DNA of 64,000 nucleotides from contig NZ_JAGIOD010000001.1 in NCBI RefSeq assembly GCF_017876545.1, positions 1,426,001 to 1,490,000 on the forward strand, written 5' to 3'. Shown piece by piece: positions 52,510 to 60,014 of this stretch (positions are counted from its first letter, which is position 1; each line of letters starts with the position of its first letter). The notes under the pieces were generated by a model. The model made no database searches. It saw nothing but the letters and a program-made list of their open reading frames with translations, and was not told the DNA's origin. The translations under genes and the position numbers were made by a program. The DNA comes from Brachybacterium sacelli (GTDB lineage Bacteria; Actinomycetota; Actinomycetes; Actinomycetales; Dermabacteraceae).

Positions 52510-52571
52510 GTACTGGCGCTATAGCGTGCGCACTGGTGCATGTGCCAGAGCGCACGCTATAGCGCCAGTAC
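52510..52571. repeat. perfect 22-bp-arm inverted repeat (hairpin)
   Basis: Arms at 52510-52531 and 52550-52571 are exact reverse complements of 22 bp, separated by an 18-base loop that can itself pair partly (CTGG/CCAG). The arm contains the self-complementary core CGCTATAGCG. No T-tract follows, so a simple terminator is not the full explanation. Confidence 0.9.
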
Positions 52572-52590
52572 CTGACAAGCGCAGAGCGGA

Positions 52591-52800
52591 CCTGCCTGCG
52601 GGCGGCAGAGATCGGCTGCCCCCGAGCACCCCTGCGGGCGGCGGAGACCGGCCGCCCCCAGAGCACCCCTGCGGACGGCGGAGACCGGCTGCCCCAGAGC
52701 ACCCTTGCGGGCGGCGGAGATCTGTCGCCTGCCCACCATCACCCACGAAGCACCCTTGCGGGCGGCGGAGATCGCCCGCACGCCCATCACCATCCATCGC
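52591..52800. repeat. five AGCACCCYTGCGGGCGGCGGA direct repeats (right array)
   Basis: Units start near 52586, 52625, 52662, 52698 and 52749 with core TGCGGGCGGCGGAGAY. The last two carry longer tails with CCCACCATCACC / CCCATCACCATC. The core AGCACC..TGC.GG is shared with the left array, so all ten copies seem to be one family flanking the central hairpin. The array ends just before the ribosome site of the next gene. Confidence 0.7.
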
Positions 52801-52820
52801 TTTCGAGGAGCTGTTCATTG

Positions 52821-54002
52821 ATGTCCACGTCCGCCGAGTCCACCGCGTCCACTGCCGGAGAGGCCGTCACCGTCCGCGAGGCGGGGGGACTGCCCGGTGA
52901 CCTCGTCGAGCGCCTGACCGAGTCGTTCCGCGGGCACGTCGCCGCCGGCGAGGGCGGGATGGCGTTCTCGGTCTATCGCGCCGGCGAGCCTCTGCTTCAG
53001 CTGCACGGCGGGATGGCCGCGGAGGGCAGGCCGTGGAGCGCGGACACGCTCGCGGTGCTGTTCTCCGGCACCAAGGGACTGACCGCCACCCTCGCCGCGA
53101 TGGTGACCGGCCGCGGGCAGCTGGACCCGGACGCACCGATCGCCGAGTACTGGCCCGAGTTCGCCGCGCGGGGCAAGGTCGACGCCCGGGTCCACCACGT
53201 GCTGGACCACACGATCGGTCTGCCCTACGTCGACCCCGACCCGGTCGATCAGACCGAGGCCGTCGACAACATCCTGATGGCCGAGCGCCTGGCTGCGCAG
53301 CCGACGCTGTGGGAACCGGGCACGAAGGTGGCCTACCACGCCCTGACCTACGGCTATCTCATGGCCGAGATCCTGCGCCGGGCCACCGGCAGCAGCGTCG
53401 GCACTCTGCTGCGCACCGAGCTGGCCGAGCCCTACGACCTGGACGTGCACCTCGGGCTGCCCGAGGCGGAGGAGGCCCGCGTGGCACCGGTCTTCCGCTC
53501 CTCCGGCTACCGGATCTCCACCTTCCTGGAGGATGACCCGGCGCGCCGGGCGGTCGTCGACCGGATGTACGGCAACAGCCTGACCGCCGCGAACCCGCCC
53601 TTCAACACCCGGGCGCACCACGCGGCGGAGCTCGCCGCCGGGGGCGGGATCGGCTCGGCCGACGCGATGGCGAAGCTGTACTCCCTGCTCATCGCCCCGG
53701 ACGCCCTCGACGCCCCGATCGTCCCGGCCGAAACCTTGGCGCGGGCGACCCGCACCTGGTCGGAGGGCGACGACGTGATCAATGACCGGCCGGTGCGCTT
53801 CGGCCTCGGCTTCGAGCTGGACGACCCGATCGGCAGCTATGGCCCCGTGCGCCCGGCCTTCGGCCACTCCGGCGCCGGCGGTGGGCTGCACGGTGCCTGG
53901 CCCGAGAAAAACCTGGCCTTCTCCTTCCTGCCCTGCGAGATGCGGAGCGAGGACGTGGACCGGCGGGTCAAGGAGCTGCTGGGGATCCTGGCGGAGGGGT
54001 GA
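52821..54002 (+). CDS. beta-lactamase-family serine hydrolase/esterase
   Basis: The 393-residue protein has the SxxK nucleophile in FSGTKG (near residues 78-83), a Tyr in VAYHALTYG as YxN counterpart and HSGAGGG as the KTG counterpart, typical of EstB-like esterases. There is no signal peptide. GAGGAG lies ten bases before ATG 52821. It follows the carnitine genes beyond the repeat region; hydrolysis of an acyl ester such as an acylcarnitine is conceivable but not shown. Confidence 0.75.
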   Translation: MSTSAESTASTAGEAVTVREAGGLPGDLVERLTESFRGHVAAGEGGMAFSVYRAGEPLLQLHGGMAAEGRPWSADTLAVLFSGTKGLTATLAAMVTGRGQLDPDAPIAEYWPEFAARGKVDARVHHVLDHTIGLPYVDPDPVDQTEAVDNILMAERLAAQPTLWEPGTKVAYHALTYGYLMAEILRRATGSSVGTLLRTELAEPYDLDVHLGLPEAEEARVAPVFRSSGYRISTFLEDDPARRAVVDRMYGNSLTAANPPFNTRAHHAAELAAGGGIGSADAMAKLYSLLIAPDALDAPIVPAETLARATRTWSEGDDVINDRPVRFGLGFELDDPIGSYGPVRPAFGHSGAGGGLHGAWPEKNLAFSFLPCEMRSEDVDRRVKELLGILAEG

Positions 54003-54027
54003 GAGGCACCCCTCGACGGCGCGGGGG

Positions 54028-55047
54028 TCAGATCGAGGAGGACCGGACCACGAGCTCGGGCCGGATCAGCCGGTGCGACGGCGCGGTGGTGCTGCCGCCG
54101 ATGCGCTGCAGCACGTTCGCCACGGCGAGCTCGCCGATCAGGCGGACGGGCAGGCTCACCGACGTCAGCGACGGGGTCAGCCACTCCGCGAACGGCAGGT
54201 CGCCGTAGCCGACCACGCGGACGTCCTCCGGCACCCGTCGGCCGTTCTCGATGAGCGCGCGCATCGCCCCGAGGGCGAAGAAGTCGTCGCCGCAGAGCAC
54301 CGCGTCGAAGGAATCACCCCCGGCGAGGGCGTCCATGCACGCGCGATAACCCTCCTGCGCGCGCCACTGGGATCCCGCGTTCTCGTACCGCCTGGTCGGG
54401 ATCATCCGTACCCGGGCCCGTGCCTGTGCAGTCTCCAGGGCGCGCTCGAAGCCGCGCCGGCGCGCGGCGATCGTGCCGATGGCCAGTTCTTCGTCGAGGT
54501 AGAGGATCGAGTCGGAGCCGTCGCCGAGCAGATGTCGCGTCGCGACGTACGAGCCGTGCTCGCTGTCCACCCCGATGAAGTCGGATCCGGCTCCCTCCAG
54601 TTCACGGGACACGGTGACGACCGGGATCCCGGCTTCGCCGACCCGCTGCCAGCACGTGCTGTCGGCGTGCACCGGGATCGTGATGACCCCACCTGGCCGG
54701 GCCTCGAGGATCTGCTCGGCGATCTGCTCCTCCTGCGCCGGATCCTCGTTGGTCGCGAAGACCTCGAGTGCGCACCCGGCGGCGCGCACGCCGGTCTCGA
54801 TCGCCGCGGCGATCTCGGAGGCGAAGGGATGGGTCACCGAGGGGATGCACAGTGCCACCGCATCGAGGTGCGGCGCGGTGGCGCCCGCGCGAGGAGTCGC
54901 GTATCCGACGCGGCCGGCTTCGTCGAGCACCCGCTGCCGCGTCGCCTCGCCGACGCCGTCCTTGCCCCGCAGGGCACGGGAGACGGTGTTCGCCGAGAGC
55001 CCGAGCGCGGACGCGAGGTCATCGAGCGTATGACGTCGATCGGTCAT
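54028..55047 (-). CDS. LacI-family transcriptional regulator
   Basis: The 339-residue protein has the LacI HTH/hinge (TLDDLASALGLSANTVSRAL, residues ~7-26) and a periplasmic-binding-like effector core with GVITIPVHADS and ILYLDEELAIG. GAGAGGAGCAGG precedes ATG 55047. It lies downstream of two unknown genes on the same strand, and these are divergent from an MHS transporter. The palindrome at 56470-56483 is a candidate binding site. Confidence 0.85.
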   Translation of the reverse strand: MTDRRHTLDDLASALGLSANTVSRALRGKDGVGEATRQRVLDEAGRVGYATPRAGATAPHLDAVALCIPSVTHPFASEIAAAIETGVRAAGCALEVFATNEDPAQEEQIAEQILEARPGGVITIPVHADSTCWQRVGEAGIPVVTVSRELEGAGSDFIGVDSEHGSYVATRHLLGDGSDSILYLDEELAIGTIAARRRGFERALETAQARARVRMIPTRRYENAGSQWRAQEGYRACMDALAGGDSFDAVLCGDDFFALGAMRALIENGRRVPEDVRVVGYGDLPFAEWLTPSLTSVSLPVRLIGELAVANVLQRIGGSTTAPSHRLIRPELVVRSSSI

Positions 55048-55148
55048 CCTGCTCCTCTCGAGCGGTGCCTCCGGGTGAGCTCGCCGTGACCAGGACGGGC
55101 CGAGGTCATCGGCCCCTGCGGTCCTCACCCCGTGCCCCCGGCGAGGGG

Positions 55149-55478
55149 TCACTCCTTGAGCGAGAGGACGATGCGCACGAGCGGCGCGACGGTGCCCTCG
55201 GCCGGAGTCACGACGAGACGGAGCCAGTGCCCGAAATCTCGCACGGGCGCGGTCAGGATACCAGCGGCCTCGCCGTTGACCGGGGCGTTCTCGTGGTCCA
55301 CCCAGGTCAGCCCGTCGGCCGAGATCTGGGTGCGCAGGGAGACGGTGCCGCGGCCCGGCTCGAGGAACTGGACGAACCAGCGGGCCTCCGCGGCCCAGGG
55401 CGTCTCGAAGGGTTCGGTGGCGCACTCCCCGGTGAGCTCCAGGCCGCGCTCGAGGACTGCTGTCTGGGATTCACGCAT
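55149..55478 (-). CDS. hypothetical beta-rich protein
   Basis: The 109-residue product is predicted to be mostly beta strand with Trp/Asp-rich turns (SADGLTWVDHE, DFGHWLRLVVTPAEG), reminiscent of a carbohydrate-binding beta-sandwich. No signal peptide is seen. It starts five bases after the stop of the 321-residue gene, so the two are cotranscribed. The family was not recognised. Confidence 0.6.
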   Translation of the reverse strand: MRESQTAVLERGLELTGECATEPFETPWAAEARWFVQFLEPGRGTVSLRTQISADGLTWVDHENAPVNGEAAGILTAPVRDFGHWLRLVVTPAEGTVAPLVRIVLSLKE

Positions 55479-55483
55479 GGTTC

Positions 55484-56449
55484 TCACCAATCTGCCGAGA
55501 TGACGACGGAGTCGAGGTACAGGAAGTTGCGCTGGCCGCTGAGGGTGCGCACCGAGAAGTAGAAGTTCAGAAGGTTCTCGAGCGAGCCGTAGCGATCGTC
55601 GTAGATCGGCACGGGCACCTCGGACCAGTCCATGAGCCGGTCGTTCAGCTGGACCTCGACGTTCTTGCGCCGCTCGGTGTCGATCACCCAGCGCAGGTAG
55701 TGCCAGTTCACCTTCGTGGGGACCTCGTTCATGCACAGCTCCTGGGGCTGCCCGTAGGTCCGCCAGTCCTCCGGGTTCGGTGCGGTGAAGTCGGTGGCGT
55801 AGGGGTAGTCGACCTTTCCTTCGTAGTGCTCGCGCGGGGTGGGTTCCGGCACCACCGGGTACCGCCACTGGCGCAGCATGTTCCCCTGCTCGTCGGCGTT
55901 CTGGTAGCGGACGACGGTGTGGTAGCGCACCCCGTCGTCCCCGCACAGGTCGGTCGCCACGGTGAAGGCGCCGAACTGGGCCTCGGAGGGGTGGCGGTTC
56001 CCGTCCCATTCCATGTCCCCGAAGCCGTCCTCGGCGTCCGGGTCGACGACGGCCTCGGCCTTGTAGGCGAGGTAGGCCTCGATCTGCAGCAGGCCGCGCC
56101 CGCTCATGGTGAGGCGTCGGATCCCGGTGGCGGTGTGCCCGGGGTGGGGGCGGGTCGCGAGCTTGAGCGCGTAGGTCCCGGACATCGCGCCGTGGGTGCC
56201 GACGTCGAAGAAGTTGCAGCTGGACAGCTGAGGTGGGCGGAAGTCGCGGAAGTGCCGATCGAGCGAGCCGTACTCACCCTTGCCGTTGTAGTTGCCGCCG
56301 AGCTCGACCCAACCGTGCAGGCCGGTGTCGAAGTCGTCGTGCGCGAGGATCCGCGGCAGCGGACGGAACTTCGAGAGCTGTGGATCGCTGCTCCGGATCG
56401 CGTCCCGCAGGGCGGCGGCGGTGTCGGCGGGCTGTGCTGGTGTGGTCAT
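55484..56449 (-). CDS. hypothetical protein, jelly-roll-like
   Basis: The 321-residue protein is rich in aromatic residues and beta structure (DDFDTGLHGWVELGGNYNG, GTYALKLATRP, VNWHYLRWVIDTERR). The pattern suggests a concanavalin/jelly-roll fold that binds or modifies carbohydrate. No signal peptide or known catalytic pair was identified. It is the first gene of a unit with the 109-residue protein, divergent from an MHS transporter and followed by a LacI regulator, so a sugar or sugar-acid pathway is implied. ATG 56449 was chosen because no sequence of interest lies before it. Confidence 0.65.
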   Translation of the reverse strand: MTTPAQPADTAAALRDAIRSSDPQLSKFRPLPRILAHDDFDTGLHGWVELGGNYNGKGEYGSLDRHFRDFRPPQLSSCNFFDVGTHGAMSGTYALKLATRPHPGHTATGIRRLTMSGRGLLQIEAYLAYKAEAVVDPDAEDGFGDMEWDGNRHPSEAQFGAFTVATDLCGDDGVRYHTVVRYQNADEQGNMLRQWRYPVVPEPTPREHYEGKVDYPYATDFTAPNPEDWRTYGQPQELCMNEVPTKVNWHYLRWVIDTERRKNVEVQLNDRLMDWSEVPVPIYDDRYGSLENLLNFYFSVRTLSGQRNFLYLDSVVISADW

Positions 56450-56469
56450 GCCCGGCAACATTAGGGATC

Positions 56470-56483
56470 ACGTTATCTAACGT
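56470..56483. promoter_or_regulatory. perfect palindrome ACGTTA-TC-TAACGT
   Basis: This 6-2-6 inverted repeat lies in the 97-base divergent region between the jelly-roll gene and the MHS transporter; an extra TTACGTT half-site follows at about 56491. It is well placed to control both directions, probably by the LacI protein at 54028-55047. Confidence 0.5.
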
Positions 56484-56546
56484 CAAGGGGTTACGTTCCA
56501 CGGTTGATTGGTCTACTGTGCTCAGCACTCCCTCGGAAGGAAGACG

Positions 56547-57848
56547 ATGACGACTTCTCCGCGCCTCTCGCGCGCCACCTTCGCCTCGACCGTCGGCACC
56601 GCTCTGGAGTGGTACGACTTCTCGCTCTACGGCACCGCCTCGGCCCTCGTGTTCGCGCACGTGTTCTTCCCGTCGGGCAACGAGTTCGCGGCGACGCTCG
56701 CCTCCCTGGGCACCTTCGCCGTGGGCTTCTTCGCGCGGCCGATCGGCGGCATCATCATCGGGCTGCTGGGGGACAGGGTCGGCCGGCGCCAGATGCTCTT
56801 CGTGACCCTGCTGCTGATGGCCGTGTCCTCCACGGCGATCGGCCTGCTCCCCACGCATTCCTCGATCGGCATCTGGGCGCCCGTGATCCTGGTGGTGCTG
56901 CGGATCTTCCAGGGACTCGGCGCCGGTGGCGAATATGCCGGCGCCATGCTGCTCTCCGCCGAGCACGCCGTGGACGAGCACCGAGGACTCAACGCCGCGA
57001 TCCCCAGCCTGGGCAACGCCATAGGGGCGCTCCTGGCCACGGCCGTCTTCTTCGTCACGGAGAGCGCGCTGACCCAGGAGCAGTTCCTCGCTTGGGGATG
57101 GCGGATCCCGTTCCTGCTGAGCTTGGTCCTCGCGATCGCGGCCTTCATCATCCGTCTTCGCGTCTCCGAAAGTCCGGAGTTCCAGGCTGCCGGCGGCGCT
57201 CCTCGCACGCAGCGCATCCAGCTCCTCGAGGTGCTCCGGCGAGGGGGCCGACGCATTCCGCTCGCCATGCTCATGAGCATCGCGCCGAACGTGCTGTCCT
57301 ATTTGCCGTCCGTCTACGCGCTCACCTACCTCGCGAATCAGGTGGGCGCCCCGGCGGGCGTGGGCCTGCTGGGCGTGATCATCGCCAACGCTCTCAAGAT
57401 CGTGACGGTCCCGATCGCGGGGTGGCTGAGCGACAGGTTCGGTGGACGGATCATCATGATCATCGGGTCGCTGGCGGGTGCTGTCCTGGTCTTCCCCTTC
57501 TTCGTGATGCTCGATACCGGGACGCCCGTGGTCATCTGGGCGGCCTTCGTCCTGATCTTCACCCTGTGCTGCGACATGACCCTCGCCTCCCAGGCGACGA
57601 TGCTCAGCACCCTGTTCGAGGTGGACGTCCGCTATGCCTCCGTGACGTTCAGCCGTGAACTGATCGGTGCGATCGTCGGCGGCAGCATCCCCTTCGTCGC
57701 GGCCGCGCTGACCGGAGCACTCGACGGCCGGCCGTGGCTCGTCGCCGCCTACTGCGCGGTGCTCTGCGCGATCTGTGCCGCGGGGACCTGGGCGCTCCCG
57801 GAGCAGAAGCAGTCACCTGCCGGAGACGGGCGGCGAGTGACCGTGTGA
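56547..57848 (+). CDS. MFS transporter, metabolite:H+ symporter (MHS) type
   Basis: The 433-residue protein has 12 predicted helices and MHS signatures ALEWYDFSLYG, GDRVGRRQMLFV and RIFQGLGAGGEYAGA. GGAAGGAAG precedes ATG 56547. It is divergent from two unknown genes that share its promoter region, so it probably imports their substrate. It is a distant paralogue of the MHS carrier at 31212-32543. Confidence 0.85.
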   Translation: MTTSPRLSRATFASTVGTALEWYDFSLYGTASALVFAHVFFPSGNEFAATLASLGTFAVGFFARPIGGIIIGLLGDRVGRRQMLFVTLLLMAVSSTAIGLLPTHSSIGIWAPVILVVLRIFQGLGAGGEYAGAMLLSAEHAVDEHRGLNAAIPSLGNAIGALLATAVFFVTESALTQEQFLAWGWRIPFLLSLVLAIAAFIIRLRVSESPEFQAAGGAPRTQRIQLLEVLRRGGRRIPLAMLMSIAPNVLSYLPSVYALTYLANQVGAPAGVGLLGVIIANALKIVTVPIAGWLSDRFGGRIIMIIGSLAGAVLVFPFFVMLDTGTPVVIWAAFVLIFTLCCDMTLASQATMLSTLFEVDVRYASVTFSRELIGAIVGGSIPFVAAALTGALDGRPWLVAAYCAVLCAICAAGTWALPEQKQSPAGDGRRVTV

Positions 57849-57924
57849 TCCCGGTGCGCGGCCGAATGCGGCTGCCCGCTCAAAAGAGCACCCGGGCGGC
57901 GCCCCGGAGTCGCGCCCGTACGGT

Positions 57925-57946
57925 GGAGCCTCCGGTGCCAGGCTCC
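57925..57946 (+). terminator. hairpin downstream of MHS gene
   Basis: GGAGCC (57925-57930) pairs with GGCTCC (57941-57946) around a ten-base loop, about 80 bases after the transporter stop. There is no T-tract; a terminator role is inferred. Confidence 0.4.
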
Positions 57947-58020
57947 GGAGCACTGTCGAGGATCTACGGGGGACCGCGATGTTCGCGAGCGAGGACGCTC
58001 CACCGAGAGGAGCATCTGGG

Positions 58021-58104
58021 ATGAGGAACCGAGCAGCGGTGATGTCCGCGATCGGGGCGCTCGAGACCCGCGGCGTCCCCACCGGCTGCCGGGAGGTCCG
58101 ATGA
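58021..58104 (+). CDS. 27-codon leader ORF coupled to the ugp-like operon
   Basis: A short frame begins at ATG 58021 behind a strong GAGAGGAG (58005-58012). It encodes 27 residues (MRNRAAVMSAIGALETRGVP...) and its TGA overlaps the ATG of the first permease (ATGA 58101-58104). The spacing and coupling suggest a translated leader that sets permease translation. No homologue was recognised, and a spurious frame remains possible. Confidence 0.4.
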   Translation: MRNRAAVMSAIGALETRGVPTGCREVR

Positions 58105-59054
58105 GCGTCGAGCTCGAGACGACGACGAGCACCGTCCGCGGCGCAGCGCCACCGCCGGCGGATCGCGCCGCCGCGCAGCGGAAGCGCCGACGACGCGGCT
58201 ACGCACTGTTCGCCGCGTTCGCCTTCCCGAATCTCGCGCTGATCGCGGTCTTCGCCTACTGGCCGATCATCGCCAATCTCTACCTGAGCCTGACCAACTG
58301 GGACTTCATCTCTCCGGAGCCGTTGTTCATCGGGCTGACCAACTACACCTCCCTGCTGGCCTCGCCCTCCTTCCACAAGGTGCTGTGGGTGTCGCTGGTC
58401 TGGGTCGTGGTGGTGGTCGGCATCAGCCTCGTGCTCGGCGTGCTGCTGGCCGCCTTGTTCTCGAAGAAGCTCCCCGGCACCTCCGTGGTCACCGGCATCG
58501 TGTTCACGCCGCACGTGGTCTCAGGGGCCGCTATCGCCGTGGTGTGGCTGTTCATCTTCGATCCGAACTACGGGCTGGCCCGTGTGCTCTTCAACCTCGT
58601 CGGCGCGGATTCGCCCAACTGGACCACCGATGCCGACTGGGCACTGCCCGCGCTGCTGATCGTGTCCATCTGGAAGGGCGTGGGCTTCGTCGCCATCGTC
58701 TACCTCGCCGGGATCCAGGGCCTGCCCTCCGACGTGCTCGAAGCCGCTCGCCTCGATGGTGCGGGCCCGGTGCAGGTCTTCCTCCGGGTGATCCTTCCGC
58801 TGCTCTCGCCGACCACGTTCTTCCTGGTCATCACCCAGACCATCGCGGCGTTCCAGGCCTTCGACATCATCGCGATCATGACGGACGGCGGCCCCGCGTC
58901 CTCGACGACCACCCTCAGTTGGTTCATCTACGAGCAGGCCTTCATGCGGTCGAACGTCGGCTATTCCGCCGCCGCCGGCACCGTCATGTTCGTGATCCTG
59001 ATGGTCATCACGGCGCTGCAGTTCCGGTTCGTCGAGAAGAAGGTGCACTACTGA
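58101..59054 (+). CDS. ugpA: sugar-type ABC importer permease, UgpA-like
   Basis: The 317-residue protein has an Arg-rich cytoplasmic N-terminus, six helices, the EAA loop LEAARLDGAGPVQVFLRVILP and the GGPASSTTTLSWFIYEQAF segment of UgpA/MalF subunits. It overlaps both the leader ORF and the next permease. With the UgpB-like receptor and a phosphodiesterase downstream, uptake of sn-glycerol-3-phosphate or glycerophosphodiesters is likely. There is no ATPase in the operon. Confidence 0.75.
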   Translation: MSVELETTTSTVRGAAPPPADRAAAQRKRRRRGYALFAAFAFPNLALIAVFAYWPIIANLYLSLTNWDFISPEPLFIGLTNYTSLLASPSFHKVLWVSLVWVVVVVGISLVLGVLLAALFSKKLPGTSVVTGIVFTPHVVSGAAIAVVWLFIFDPNYGLARVLFNLVGADSPNWTTDADWALPALLIVSIWKGVGFVAIVYLAGIQGLPSDVLEAARLDGAGPVQVFLRVILPLLSPTTFFLVITQTIAAFQAFDIIAIMTDGGPASSTTTLSWFIYEQAFMRSNVGYSAAAGTVMFVILMVITALQFRFVEKKVHY

Positions 59055-59977
59055 TGGCGAACCCCACCACCACGCGGCCCTCGCCGCCCCCGAACCGTGC
59101 AGCGGCGTCCGGGGATCCCGGCGCCCCGCCCGGCCCTCGTCGTCGGCCCAGTGCCCTCCGGCGCAACTGGTGGGGTCTCCTGCTGCTCATCGCGGTGGGA
59201 CTGGTCTTCCTGATCCCGCTGTACATGCTGCTGACCACCGCGTTCAAGACGAACGCGGAGATCTACACGTGGCCCCTGAAATGGCTGCCCAGCCAGTTCA
59301 CCGGCGACAACCTCGCCCAGGCGTGGGAGATCGCCCCGTTCGGCGCGTTCATCAAGAACTCCCTGATCGTCACCGCCGTCGGCGCGACCCTCAAGGTGGT
59401 GCTCGCGATCTTCGCCGCGTATGCCTTCGCGTTCCTGCCGTTCCCGGGCAAGAAGTGGCTGTTCGTCGCCATGCTCGGAGCGCTCATGGTGCCCGGGCAC
59501 GTGACGCTGCTGGTCAACTACATCACCATGGGCAACCTGGGGATGATCAATACCTACGCCGGTCTGATCCTGCCCGGAGTGGCCTCGGCCTTCGGGACGT
59601 TCCTGCTGCGCCAGCACTTCCTGTCCCTGCCGTCGGAGGTGTTCGAGGCCGCCGAGGTCGACGGCGCCGGCCACCTGCGCAGGCTTCTCTCGTTCACCCT
59701 GCCGATGTCGATCCCGGCCGTGGCCACGGTCGCACTGGTCGCCGTCATCGACGAGTGGAACAACTTCGTGTGGCCGCTGATCATCACCAACTCGGTCAAC
59801 ATGCGCACCCTGCCGATCGGGCTGATGTACCTGAAGTCCAATGACGGCCTGACCAACTGGGGCGTCCTCATGGCGGGCACGCTCATCGTCGTGCTGCCCA
59901 TGCTGCTGGTCTTCCTCTTCGCCCAGCGCTACATCGTCACCGGGCTCACCGGTGCCGCTGCCGGCAATGGCCGCTGA
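59054..59977 (+). CDS. ugpE: sugar-type ABC importer permease, UgpE-like
   Basis: The 307-residue protein has a Pro-rich N-terminus, six helices and the EAA loop FEAAEVDGAGHLRRLLSFTLP. Segment TWPLKWLPSQFTGDN after helix 1 is typical of UgpE/MalG. ATG 59054 overlaps the previous stop (TGATG). Confidence 0.75.
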   Translation: MANPTTTRPSPPPNRAAASGDPGAPPGPRRRPSALRRNWWGLLLLIAVGLVFLIPLYMLLTTAFKTNAEIYTWPLKWLPSQFTGDNLAQAWEIAPFGAFIKNSLIVTAVGATLKVVLAIFAAYAFAFLPFPGKKWLFVAMLGALMVPGHVTLLVNYITMGNLGMINTYAGLILPGVASAFGTFLLRQHFLSLPSEVFEAAEVDGAGHLRRLLSFTLPMSIPAVATVALVAVIDEWNNFVWPLIITNSVNMRTLPIGLMYLKSNDGLTNWGVLMAGTLIVVLPMLLVFLFAQRYIVTGLTGAAAGNGR

Positions 59978-60014
59978 GCGCCGCACCGTGCGCCGAACCC
60001 GACCCAGGAGAGCC

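Noticed and set aside
52510..52571. Hairpin as an ordinary rho-independent terminator
   Set aside because: The stem is long and perfect but no T-tract follows; it lies 180 bases past the last stop within a repeat array, so a simple terminator does not explain it.
52585..52800. Possible CRISPR array
   Set aside because: Units are degenerate, spacing is 36, 37 and 51 bp, the segments between cores are also repeats rather than unique spacers, and no cas genes are nearby.
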